Source: Nitrososphaerota archaeon (GTDB taxonomy: Archaea; Thermoproteota; Nitrososphaeria; Nitrososphaerales; Gagatemarchaeaceae). From it: a DNA stretch of 21,666 bases. Under the pieces are notes generated by a model that saw only the letters and a program-made list of their open reading frames with translations, was not told where the DNA came from and ran no database searches. Both the position numbers and the translations under genes were made by a program. The stretch lies in contig VBPK01000140.1 of the NCBI GenBank assembly GCA_005877225.1, positions 1 to 21,666 of the forward strand. Reading direction: 5' to 3'. Every line of letters starts with the position of its first letter. Position 1 is the first letter of the stretch. Positions 1-6,900 of this stretch are shown here, one piece after another.

Positions 1-1
1 A

Positions 2-487
2 AGGTTGAGGGCCACCGGCCGAAAGGTGATACCGTGCGCCTCGGAGGCGGAGCTCCTCCTCAGAAGGGCGGCCGAGAGGGGATTTCTTTCGTACACCCCG
101 GGAGACGAGACCTTCAGGCTGATTCAGACGAACACTCTGACGCGGGAGCAGCTGCAGGCGATTGAGATGGTGGACCGGAGGGTTATGAAGGTCTTCAGGG
201 GGACGGGTGTTCAGAAGGCGATAGACGAGGCGTACTTCTCGCTGCTCGGGGCGGTCGTGGTCTTCCCCGTGGAAGACGAGAGAAAGCTCTCCGACAAGAA
301 GGGAAACATCCTCCCGGACGCCTACGTCATGAGGGGCGGCTCGACGACCCTCGACCTGGCGAGGGAGGTCCACTCCGACCTCGCGGAGGGGTTTCTCTAT
401 GCGATTGATGCCAGGACTGGGATGCGGCTCGCTGCAGACCACCAGCTGAAGAACCATGACATCGTAAAGATAGTGAGTTCGCGCTAG
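2..487 (+). CDS. YchF/Obg-type GTPase with TGS domain, C-terminal part (5' truncated)
   Basis: This is the last ~162 codons of a gene that begins before the window; the reading frame is open from base 2 and no true start is visible. The sequence passes through a helical segment (IPCASEAELLLRRAAERG), then FRGTGVQKAIDEAYFSLLG, and ends in a TGS domain (VVVFPVEDERKLSDKKGN ... GGSTTLDLAREVHSDL ... YAIDARTG ... LKNHDIVKIV). This order and wording match the C-terminal half of archaeal YchF/OLA1-like GTPases, translation-linked P-loop proteins that may bind ribosomes through TGS. The G1-G5 nucleotide-binding motifs would be upstream, outside the window, so nucleotide binding cannot be judged here. 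The stop lies 5 bases before the stop of the convergent rps3ae gene. Confidence 0.88.
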   Translation, partial: RLRATGRKVIPCASEAELLLRRAAERGFLSYTPGDETFRLIQTNTLTREQLQAIEMVDRRVMKVFRGTGVQKAIDEAYFSLLGAVVVFPVEDERKLSDKKGNILPDAYVMRGGSTTLDLAREVHSDLAEGFLYAIDARTGMRLAADHQLKNHDIVKIVSSR

Positions 488-491
488 GGCG

Positions 492-1124
492 TCAGGCGGC
501 CGCGAGCACAGCCTCCTGCGGCTTTGGCTGTGCGCCCTCGGGCATCCTGATCAGCTTGCTCTTTCTCAGGCCCACGTGTCTGAGATGAGTCACCTTCTTG
601 GCCTCGTTGTAGACGTCCGACGCGATCTTCTGCAGTACCATCTCCTGGGCGAACTGGTCGTAGGTTAGACTCGAGGCACGCTCCCCGATCACTCTGTCCA
701 TGACGGATCGAAGGTCGTGCTTCTTTGAAGTGTTCATTCTGCCCTGCGAGAACGCGATGCAGTAGACTCGGACGAGGTATCCATCCTTCGTGCGGTAGTC
801 CTTGATGAAGTCCGACATCGAGGAGCCTCTTCTCACGAGGCTCCGGAGATACTCTCGCGAGTATTCATGTCCTCTGAGGACGGTGTGCGCCGTCTCTCCC
901 TCCACCCTATCCACCTGGAAGTAGAGCTTGAAGCTGTAATGCTGGGGGTCCTGCTTCAGGATATCGTACAAAGTCGTCTCCACGACCCTGCCTCTGGCTT
1001 TCTCGGCGTCTGTCACCGGGATCCGCACGATGGGAGCACTGCCGAAGGAGGGAGAAGCGAGTACGGTCAACCACGACTTCAGCTTCCACTTGTCCCTGAC
1101 CTTTCCAGCGACCTTCTTGGCCAT
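492..1124 (-). CDS. rps3ae: 30S ribosomal protein eS1 (S3Ae)
   Basis: A 210-residue protein of the archaeal/eukaryotic eS1 (S3ae) family, a component of the small ribosomal subunit. The N-terminus is basic (MAKKVAGKVRDKWKLKSW), followed by the family's conserved segments: GRVVETTLYDILKQD, the FKLYFQVDRV strand, GHEYSREYLRSLVRRGSS, DGYLVRVYCIAFSQGR and LRSVMDRVIGERASS. Length agrees with the family. It starts at ATG. An AT-rich TATA-like element lies about 33 bases upstream, in the gap after serS, so it probably has its own promoter as well as sitting last in the long minus-strand gene series. In many archaea rps3ae is found with rps15, a RecJ-like gene and pcc1, as it is here. Confidence 0.95.
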   Translation of the reverse strand: MAKKVAGKVRDKWKLKSWLTVLASPSFGSAPIVRIPVTDAEKARGRVVETTLYDILKQDPQHYSFKLYFQVDRVEGETAHTVLRGHEYSREYLRSLVRRGSSMSDFIKDYRTKDGYLVRVYCIAFSQGRMNTSKKHDLRSVMDRVIGERASSLTYDQFAQEMVLQKIASDVYNEAKKVTHLRHVGLRKSKLIRMPEGAQPKPQEAVLAAA

Positions 1125-1152
1125 TCTTCGTCTTCGTCGTTCCCTCCCACAC

Positions 1153-1162
1153 CAATTTAAGA
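1153..1162 (-). promoter_or_regulatory. TATA-like promoter element before rps3ae
   Basis: On the minus strand the gap between serS and rps3ae reads CTCTTAAATTG, an archaeal TATA-like box centred about 33 bases before the rps3ae ATG. With the usual ~25-base spacing, transcription would begin only a few bases before the ATG. A GGGAGGG at 1141-1147 would then lie at or upstream of the start site, so it may not be a true ribosome binding site. Identified by eye only. Confidence 0.45.
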
Positions 1163-1164
1163 GT

Positions 1165-2442
1165 TCAGCCAGCGGCTATCAGGTCGAGGCCCATATGCGG
1201 GACGAGGGCCTTCGGAACGGCAATCGAACCGTCGGCCTGCTGGTAATTCTCCACGACCGCCACCAAGGCCCTGGTGGTCACCGCGGTCGAGTTGAGCGTG
1301 TGGACCAGCTTCGTCTGTTCACTCTGCTTATCGCGATAGCGTATCTTGAGACGTCTGGCCTGGTAGTCTGTCACGTTGCTCGCCGAGACCATCTCCCTGA
1401 ACCTCCCCTGAGCTGGAAGCCACGCTTCCAGGTCATAGGTCTTGGCTGCCGTCGCACCCGTATCGCCACTGCAGAGGGTGACTACCCTGTGCGGCAGGCC
1501 GAGGTTTCTGAAGACCTCCTCCGCGTTCCCGATCAATTCCTCGTGGAGGCTCCGGCTCTCCTCTGGCCTACTGAAGACTACCTGCTCCACCTTGTAGAAC
1601 TGGTGCGTCCTGAAGATGCCCTTCGTGTCCTTACCATGGGCTCCCGCCTCGACTCGAAAGCAGGGGCTGAAGCCGCAGTACCTTATGGGGAGCGAGGAAC
1701 CCTTGAGAATCTCGTCCATGTGCATTGAGACGAGTGGGTGTTCAGACGTGGCGATGAGGTGCAAGTCCTCACCCTCGACCTTGTAGATGACGGGCCCGAA
1801 GGCGGCGAGGTCCACGACCCCCTCGTAGGCCCTCCTGCTCATCATAAAGGGAGGTTCGATGGGCTTGAATCCCTTCCTTGTCAGGAGGTCGATGGCGTAG
1901 CGCATGATCGAATGCTCCAGCCTCACCATCTCCCCTTCGAGGAAGAAGGTCCTCGCTCCTGCTATCTTCGCGGCACGCTCGACATCGACCATCCCCAGCT
2001 CCGTGAGGAGGTCGATGTGGTGCTTCGGCTCGAACTCGAATTTTCTCGGCTGTCCCCAACTGCGAAGAAGAAGGTTGTCGCTTTCGTCCTTGCCGTCGGG
2101 AACGGTCTCGTCTAGAAGGTTCGGGAGAGTTAGCATTATCTCCTGCAGCCGCGAGTAGCTCTTCTCGGCCTCCGAGTCCAGCGACCTTATCCTCTCGGGG
2201 ATGTCCTCAATCTCCTTCAGCTTTCCCACAATCGACTTGCCCTGTTTCTTGAGGCTTGCGACCTCAACCGTCAGCTGATTCTGCCTGTGCCTGAGCTCCT
2301 CGACTCGAGTCTTGAGATTTCTCCAATCCCTATCGACGCGAAGAGCCTCCTCGACGAGAGGCACCTTTAGAGAGAGGTTCCTCCTCTCAAGGTTTTTCCT
2401 GACGACCTCAGGCGACTCTCTGAGAAGCTTCACATCAAGCAA
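1165..2442 (-). CDS. serS: Seryl-tRNA synthetase
   Basis: A 425-residue class II aminoacyl-tRNA synthetase that charges tRNA-Ser with serine. The N-terminus MLDVKLLRESPEVVRKNL is the standard SerRS opening and is followed by a ~90-residue coiled-coil arm (LKTRVEELRHRQNQL ... LKEIEDIPERIRSL) that grips the long variable arm of tRNA-Ser. Motif 2 is clear: CFRVEAGAHGKDTKGIFR then HQFYKVEQVVF. Motif 3 is LNSTAVTTRALVAVVENYQ with DGSIAVPKALVPHMG; the NSTA variant occurs in archaeal enzymes. The start codon is TTG, placed exactly where the family begins. It lies 27 bases after pcc1, consistent with cotranscription, and 40 bases before rps3ae. Confidence 0.96.
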   Translation of the reverse strand: MLDVKLLRESPEVVRKNLERRNLSLKVPLVEEALRVDRDWRNLKTRVEELRHRQNQLTVEVASLKKQGKSIVGKLKEIEDIPERIRSLDSEAEKSYSRLQEIMLTLPNLLDETVPDGKDESDNLLLRSWGQPRKFEFEPKHHIDLLTELGMVDVERAAKIAGARTFFLEGEMVRLEHSIMRYAIDLLTRKGFKPIEPPFMMSRRAYEGVVDLAAFGPVIYKVEGEDLHLIATSEHPLVSMHMDEILKGSSLPIRYCGFSPCFRVEAGAHGKDTKGIFRTHQFYKVEQVVFSRPEESRSLHEELIGNAEEVFRNLGLPHRVVTLCSGDTGATAAKTYDLEAWLPAQGRFREMVSASNVTDYQARRLKIRYRDKQSEQTKLVHTLNSTAVTTRALVAVVENYQQADGSIAVPKALVPHMGLDLIAAG

Positions 2443-2469
2443 TGATTCTGACCGGCCGGGCTCTCTCCC

Positions 2470-2712
2470 CTAACGCGATAAAAGCCATACCTCCTTGAAG
2501 AGGTTGATATCGTTCAGGAGGCTCTCGACCGAGGCGAGGGCCGAGAGAGGCCTGGGGGATTTCATCTCGAAGAGGAGTGTCTTTCCGCTTCTCCTCATCA
2601 GGAACCTCTGGTCCTGTGGGATTCGCCTGTTGTCTGGCCCGAGGACCTTCTCCAGCTTCGCCGCGACTTCCCCGCCGCTGCACATCACCTTCATCTCGAA
2701 GGCGACTGTCAA
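2470..2712 (-). CDS. pcc1: KEOPS complex subunit Pcc1
   Basis: A small 80-residue protein of the Pcc1/LAGE-3 family, the dimerising KEOPS subunit that binds Kae1 in the machinery making t6A37 of ANN-decoding tRNAs. It has the alpha/beta pattern of the family: a beta strand (VAFEMKVMC), a helix (GGEVAAKLEKVLGPDN), strands ending in LLFEMKSPRPLSALASV, and a C-terminal helix (SLLNDINLFKEVWLL). The TTG start overlaps the stop of the upstream RecJ-like gene as TTGA, implying translational coupling; an in-frame ATG at 2692-2694 (codon 7) would cut into the first strand. Its position between the RecJ-like gene and the ribosomal genes is a known archaeal arrangement, which supports the call for such a short protein. 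Confidence 0.86.
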   Translation of the reverse strand: MTVAFEMKVMCSGGEVAAKLEKVLGPDNRRIPQDQRFLMRRSGKTLLFEMKSPRPLSALASVESLLNDINLFKEVWLLSR

Positions 2713-4118
2713 ACCCCCGCCCTCTCCAGGACTGTCTTCGCGAAATCCGGGCCCCTCGAGAGTGGTATCTTCGCGCCCGCTGCCATCATGTGCCCGCCGC
2801 CGACGCCGCCCATCTTCTCGGCAGCCTCTCTCATCATGACACCCAGGTTTACTTCACGGTTGTGGGAGTCGCCCACCCTGCTCGAAATCTTGAGTTCCGA
2901 GTCTCCCGACTTCGTCCGCGCCACTATCACCCTGTCTTTGAATTGAGGAGCAGAAGCCAGGATCGAGGTGACCGGTCCGAGTAACTTCTCATCGACGAGG
3001 TCATCTCCCGTTACGAATGCGAAGTCCTCCCTGATCTCGACTCTACCCGAGTCAGAGAGAATTCCCTGAACGGACTTGTTGATCTCCGCCCTATATTCGC
3101 TGAGGAGCCTCATACCCTCCCTGAGCGAATCGCTTCTATCTCCAACGCAGATCGACAGGCCGAGTCCGGGCTTGCCCATTCTTCCACAGGAGTTCAAGAG
3201 AGTCGCAAACTCCCTCGCGTCTCGGAGGGGAGTGAACGCGTCCTCCATCCCGAGAGTATAGATATCGCCGACAAGCGCCCCGATGACTTCAGCTCCCCCT
3301 CCTCCCGCCGGGGCTAGGAAACTCGCCACTACCTCAGTCACCCTCTTCTTCTCTTCGCTTGAAAGTTCGGCAAGAGTCCTCCACTTCGCGGACTCCTTCA
3401 TCCTGATCCCCGCCTTGATGAGGGCCGCGAGTGCCGCGTCCTTGCTCCCCGAGAGTCCCTTGATGAAGGGGGAAGATGACGACGCGATCGCCTCGTGCAG
3501 AGGGCGAGTCTCCCTGCCGTAGAAGAGGAGGTCCTTTGAGACTGTCAAGAGACCGCTCGACTGGGCCTCTTCGAGGGCTTTCCTGTTGAGGCCGGTTAGG
3601 GAGCGCCCCTCCCCCACGTCTTGTCGGTCAGCGAGCGCTCCGACAACAGAGAGGTAGGCGAGGTCATTGTTTGAATAGTCGAGGGCGCGGGCAAAGTAGT
3701 ACGCCATCGTGGATGAGCATGCCTCTGTACCACCGTCGTACCCGTACTGCCACGCGTTGACCACCGCAGGGTTTCTCGCGCTGACCTCGGGCAGCTCGTG
3801 GTGATCGAGCACGAGGAACCTGTTGCCAAGCGCCAATGCAAGTTCGTTGACAAGCGTTGATCCCAGGTCGGTGAAGATGTAGAAGTCGTATCTCTCTTCT
3901 CTCAGGACTTCGATCGTCTTCGGGTCAAGGTCGGGTACCGTACGCCCAGAGACGGTTGCTCCTCTCCTCGCAAGCGCAACGAACGTCATCGCGCCGCTAC
4001 AGAGGCCGTCGGCGTCGATGTGCGTTACTACGACGAACTTCTTGCCATCCTTCATCGAGTTCATGAGATTCCGAGAGAGTTCGTCGTACCGATTGAGGAG
4101 CTCGTCGAAGTTTGCCAT
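2709..4118 (-). CDS. RecJ-like DHH/DHHA1 phosphoesterase (archaeal RecJ/GAN family)
   Basis: A 469-residue DHH-superfamily protein. Motif I is THIDADGLCSG (H33, D35, D37), motif II is IFTDLGS at about 82-88, motif III is the DHH signature VLDHHELP (105-107), and motif IV is GALADRQD near 160-167. A C-terminal DHHA1 domain carries GVGGGHMMAAGAKIP around 440. All metal-binding residues are present, so it should be an active Mn/Mg-dependent nuclease or phosphoesterase. Length and neighbours (rps15 before, pcc1 after) match the archaeal RecJ homologues related to Cdc45 and to the GINS-associated nuclease GAN, likely acting at replication forks or in repair. Whether it is a 5'-3' DNase, a 3'-5' exonuclease or an oligonucleotide hydrolase cannot be told from sequence. 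It starts at ATG. Confidence 0.88.
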   Translation of the reverse strand: MANFDELLNRYDELSRNLMNSMKDGKKFVVVTHIDADGLCSGAMTFVALARRGATVSGRTVPDLDPKTIEVLREERYDFYIFTDLGSTLVNELALALGNRFLVLDHHELPEVSARNPAVVNAWQYGYDGGTEACSSTMAYYFARALDYSNNDLAYLSVVGALADRQDVGEGRSLTGLNRKALEEAQSSGLLTVSKDLLFYGRETRPLHEAIASSSSPFIKGLSGSKDAALAALIKAGIRMKESAKWRTLAELSSEEKKRVTEVVASFLAPAGGGGAEVIGALVGDIYTLGMEDAFTPLRDAREFATLLNSCGRMGKPGLGLSICVGDRSDSLREGMRLLSEYRAEINKSVQGILSDSGRVEIREDFAFVTGDDLVDEKLLGPVTSILASAPQFKDRVIVARTKSGDSELKISSRVGDSHNREVNLGVMMREAAEKMGGVGGGHMMAAGAKIPLSRGPDFAKTVLERAGV

Positions 4119-4139
4119 TCTCGATGGTCACCCGAGAGC

Positions 4140-4589
4140 TCAGGAGAGCTGGGCAACGATGGCGGTGTACTTGAAGTCCTTGGGGAGGGTGCCTATTCTC
4201 TTGTAATATTTAGAGAGGCGATATATCTTCGCCTCGATCAACTCCAAGGAGCGTACGTTCTTCCTGTCGCTCTTGTGTGCGTCCAGGTGCTTCTGGACCC
4301 TCTTCGCCTTCTCGACTAGGTTCTGAAGGTCTTCGGGCACCTTCGGAGCCATCTTTGCCTGAGTAAGGACTTCGCCGATAGAGATTCCCATCACGGGTTT
4401 CGCGAGAGGGATGCCGTATTCGTCCCTGAGCATCGTACCAATCTGACTTGGTGTCAAACCTTCCTTCGCGAGCTTGATCGTCAGCGACTTGAGCTCTTCC
4501 GCTCCCTGCTTCACCCACGTCCGTGTCTTGTTACCGATGGGCCTGGTTACGTGCGACTTCCCGTGTCTGTGCGAATGAATCCGTGCCGT
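4140..4589 (-). CDS. rps15: 30S ribosomal protein uS15, apparent ACG start
   Basis: This encodes small-subunit protein uS15, which binds 16S rRNA. The body (TWVKQGAEELKSLTIKLAKE ... SQIGTMLRDEYGIP ... LDAHKSDRKNVRSLELIEAKI ... YYKRIGTLPKDFKY) is plainly the archaeal/eukaryotic form, usually about 150 residues. A GTG at 4512-4514 gives only 124 residues and loses the conserved basic N-terminus. That N-terminus is present in frame upstream: (T)ARIHSHRHGKSHVTRP, which matches the family's M-A/G-R-I/M-H opening. The codon at the expected Met is ACG (4587-4589), and an in-frame TGA lies three codons before it, so no ATG, GTG or TTG is available. ATT at 4578-4580 is the other candidate. With ACG the protein is 149 residues. 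The first 43 bases overlap the end of rdgB in another frame. Confidence 0.9.
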   Translation of the reverse strand, partial: TARIHSHRHGKSHVTRPIGNKTRTWVKQGAEELKSLTIKLAKEGLTPSQIGTMLRDEYGIPLAKPVMGISIGEVLTQAKMAPKVPEDLQNLVEKAKRVQKHLDAHKSDRKNVRSLELIEAKIYRLSKYYKRIGTLPKDFKYTAIVAQLS

Positions 4590-5227
4590 CTTCCGTCAGC
4601 TCGTCGGCTGTCATTGAGGTTCGGCTGATAAACGTTCCCTACTAGCCGGACGTACCACTCGCCAAACTTCGTCACCGCCTCCGCCCGATGAGAGATGCGG
4701 CATTTCTCGTCGATGCTCAACTCAGCCATGGTGTGCCTGTGACCGGCGGGGATGAAGATCGGGTCGAACCCGAAGCCACCCCTCCCGGCTGCCCTCTTCG
4801 CGATCGCGCCGACGATGCTACCGCGGAATACCATTGGCACTCCTGCGGGCTCGCAGTAGGCGACGGCGCTCCGGAAGGTGGCTCTCCTCTCCTCCTCCTC
4901 CTCCTTCCCTTTGCCCCCCAGCAGCCGCAGGATGGCCTCCGAACCAATCGACCGGAAGACGAATGAGGCGTAGGGGCCCGGAAATCCGCCCAGGGCGTCG
5001 ATGAAGAGGCCAGTATCCTCGACGATCAGGGGGCGTCCATACTTTTTCGAGGCGTCGGCGGAGGCGAACCTCGCCACCTCCACAATGTCGTCCGACTGTA
5101 TTTCGAGCCCTTTTCCACGCAACCGCCTCACCCCCACTCCGAGCCTGCGAAGAACGAGTTCCACCTCCCGAAACTTGTGGGAGTTCGACGTGGCGAAGCT
5201 GATGCTCCGTTCAATTTTTTCGTTCAT
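4547..5227 (-). CDS. rdgB: XTP/dITP diphosphatase (HAM1/RdgB family)
   Basis: A 226-residue nucleoside-triphosphate pyrophosphatase that clears non-canonical purine nucleotides (dITP, XTP). Family motifs: FATSNSHKFREVE (substrate/phosphate site), VEDTGLFIDALGGFPGPYAS with the general-base Asp at residue 71, GGFGFDPIFIP at 150-160, and ISHRAEAV at 178-185. Between LLGG and RRATFRSAVAY is a short KGKEEEEE insertion (about residues 106-113) that the family normally lacks. The last ~27 residues (NVYQPNLNDSRRADGRRHG and beyond) are also outside the usual domain and overlap the start of rps15. The ATG overlaps the bud32 stop as ATGA, indicating translational coupling. Confidence 0.93.
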   Translation of the reverse strand: MNEKIERSISFATSNSHKFREVELVLRRLGVGVRRLRGKGLEIQSDDIVEVARFASADASKKYGRPLIVEDTGLFIDALGGFPGPYASFVFRSIGSEAILRLLGGKGKEEEEERRATFRSAVAYCEPAGVPMVFRGSIVGAIAKRAAGRGGFGFDPIFIPAGHRHTMAELSIDEKCRISHRAEAVTKFGEWYVRLVGNVYQPNLNDSRRADGRRHGFIRTDTGSRT

Positions 5228-5877
5228 TCAACCCTCGCGTATCGCCCCCTCCTTTCGATCTCGGCCACCTGCCTCGTCACGTCACGTACCTCCCCGGGAC
5301 CCACCTCACCTCCATATCCCTCGAGGAGGGCGGCGTATGCCTTCGAAGCCACCTCCGAATGCGCCCCAGTGAGCGTCTCCTTCGCGAGCCTCAGGTCGAC
5401 CGCCCGGTCCTCGAGCCTCGTGGTGCGGATGGCTAACCCGAAGTCGATCAGAGTCAGCTCCTTGTCGTTGCTCTTGTCGTCGTCGTTGTCGAGGAGAACG
5501 TTCGATGTTGTTAGGTCACCGTGCATGATTCCGGACGCGTGAAGACGCGCCACCTCACCCCCCAACTCGGCGAAGACACGCTCCAGCCCCTCTGGGGGAA
5601 GGGAGGAGACCGCCTCCTTCAGCCTTCGACCCTTCACCCACTGCATCACGATTAGCGCGTTTGCGGGGTCTACAAAGTAGAGGAGCGGTGTGCGAGCACC
5701 GGAGCGTTTCGCGTCGTGGATCATCTCCGCTTCGCGGGCCGTCCGCTGCCGCCTGATCGCGTCATCGAGAACCTTCAGCCGGTAGATGAATGGTCGTCGG
5801 AACTTGAAGACGGCATCCGAGCCGCACCACCTGCCGCGCAGCAGGTCGGCTTCCGCTCCCCTGTAGATCACCCGCAT
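5224..5877 (-). CDS. bud32: KEOPS kinase/ATPase Bud32
   Basis: The small atypical protein kinase of KEOPS, acting as an ATPase that supports Kae1 in tRNA t6A synthesis. From the chosen ATG the protein is 217 residues: GAEADLL (7-13), the ATP-site lysine in VFKFRRPFIYR (K25), REAEMI with E49, the catalytic loop IMHGDLTTSNVLL (D121, N126), metal-binding LIDFGLA (D145), and the basic end GRYARVE. An acidic insert DNDDDKSNDKE (130-140) sits between the catalytic loop and DFG. The ATG is preferred because family members begin a few residues before GAEA and a GGGAG lies just before it; an upstream in-frame TTG at 5902-5904, one base after the kae1 stop, would add nine residues. It follows kae1 as a separate gene rather than the fusion seen in some archaea. 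Confidence 0.93.
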   Translation of the reverse strand: MRVIYRGAEADLLRGRWCGSDAVFKFRRPFIYRLKVLDDAIRRQRTAREAEMIHDAKRSGARTPLLYFVDPANALIVMQWVKGRRLKEAVSSLPPEGLERVFAELGGEVARLHASGIMHGDLTTSNVLLDNDDDKSNDKELTLIDFGLAIRTTRLEDRAVDLRLAKETLTGAHSEVASKAYAALLEGYGGEVGPGEVRDVTRQVAEIERRGRYARVE

Positions 5878-5905
5878 ATCTCCCTCGCTCGCCGCCGACG
5901 GCAAC

Positions 5906-6898
5906 CTAGTCCCTCCAGGGGACGTCGACCTGGTCGAGCCTCCAGGATTGCCTCGTCAAGGCTTCCTCCACCGGAGCGGTGACCCCCTTCGAGTGCGCGA
6001 GATGACCGGTCCACGCGATCTGCGAGCCGCAGTCTCCGCTGAAACGCAGGGGAACGACGTGAAAGCTGGCCGAGTGTCTCCTCGTCATCAACTCCATCAT
6101 CCTCGCGAGCCTCCTGTTCGCCGCGACACCCCCCACTATCATCACCTCCTTTTTTCCGGTGAACGCGAGCGCCCTCTCGGTCACCTCCACCATCATCGCG
6201 AAGGCGGTTTCCTGAATCGAGAAGCAGATGTCCTCGAAACCTTCGCCTCCGTCGAGTAGCTTCTTCGCCGTGGTGAGGATTCCGGAGAATGACACGTCGT
6301 TCCCCTTGACCGTGTAGGGGAGGGGGATGAAGCGGCTTGACTTCGATGCGGCCCCCTCGACCTGCATTCCGCATGGCGAAGAGAGACCGGCATGCCGCCC
6401 GAACTGGTCGAGGAGCTGCCCCAGAGTGAGGTCCAGGGTTTCACCCAAGACACGCCAGCGCCCGTACGAAAATGCGACCACCATGCTGTGCCCCCCTGAG
6501 ACGAGAAGTACGAGCGGGTCCTCCGTTGCTGTCAGTAGGCACCCGAGTTCTATGTGGCCTATCGCATGGTTGACAGGAACGATAGGTTTGGCCAACGAGA
6601 GGGCTAGAGAGCGAGCCACGACGGCACCCACCCTTAGGCAGGGACCTAGCCCGGGTCCCATGGAATAAGCGACCGCGTCTATGTCGCCCTGGGCGACTCC
6701 CGAGGTGAGGAGCGCATCCCGGAGGACGCGCGGGGCTGCCTTCACGTGACTCAGGGAAGCCAGGTATGGATGGATCCCGCTTCCCTCCGGCGGGGTGTAG
6801 ACCTCTCTCACGTCTGAGAGTATCTTCCCTCCTATCGAGGCGACGGCCACCGAGAAGGTGTGCGCGGTGCTTTCTATCCCGACTACGGACCTTCCCAT
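5906..6898 (-). CDS. kae1: tRNA N6-adenosine threonylcarbamoyltransferase Kae1
   Basis: A 330-residue ASKHA-fold enzyme that transfers the threonylcarbamoyl group to A37 of tRNA in the KEOPS complex. Visible motifs: VGIESTAHTFSVAV at the N-terminus, YSMGPGLGPCLRVG (79-91), metal ligands in VNHAIGHIE (H111, H115), LLVSGGHSMVV (131-140), LDQFGRHAGL, and IVGGVAANRRL (254-264). The late metal-binding Asp is kept (D289), but its surroundings read GDCGSQIAW where homologues usually read DNGAMIA-type sequence, so this loop is divergent. It starts at ATG two bases after the stop of the unrecognised upstream gene and is followed at once by bud32, forming a KEOPS unit. Confidence 0.95.
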   Translation of the reverse strand: MGRSVVGIESTAHTFSVAVASIGGKILSDVREVYTPPEGSGIHPYLASLSHVKAAPRVLRDALLTSGVAQGDIDAVAYSMGPGLGPCLRVGAVVARSLALSLAKPIVPVNHAIGHIELGCLLTATEDPLVLLVSGGHSMVVAFSYGRWRVLGETLDLTLGQLLDQFGRHAGLSSPCGMQVEGAASKSSRFIPLPYTVKGNDVSFSGILTTAKKLLDGGEGFEDICFSIQETAFAMMVEVTERALAFTGKKEVMIVGGVAANRRLARMMELMTRRHSASFHVVPLRFSGDCGSQIAWTGHLAHSKGVTAPVEEALTRQSWRLDQVDVPWRD

Positions 6899-6900
6899 GT

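Noticed and set aside
4140..4514. GTG at 4514 as the start of uS15
   Set aside because: It removes the conserved basic N-terminus, which is clearly encoded in frame just upstream.
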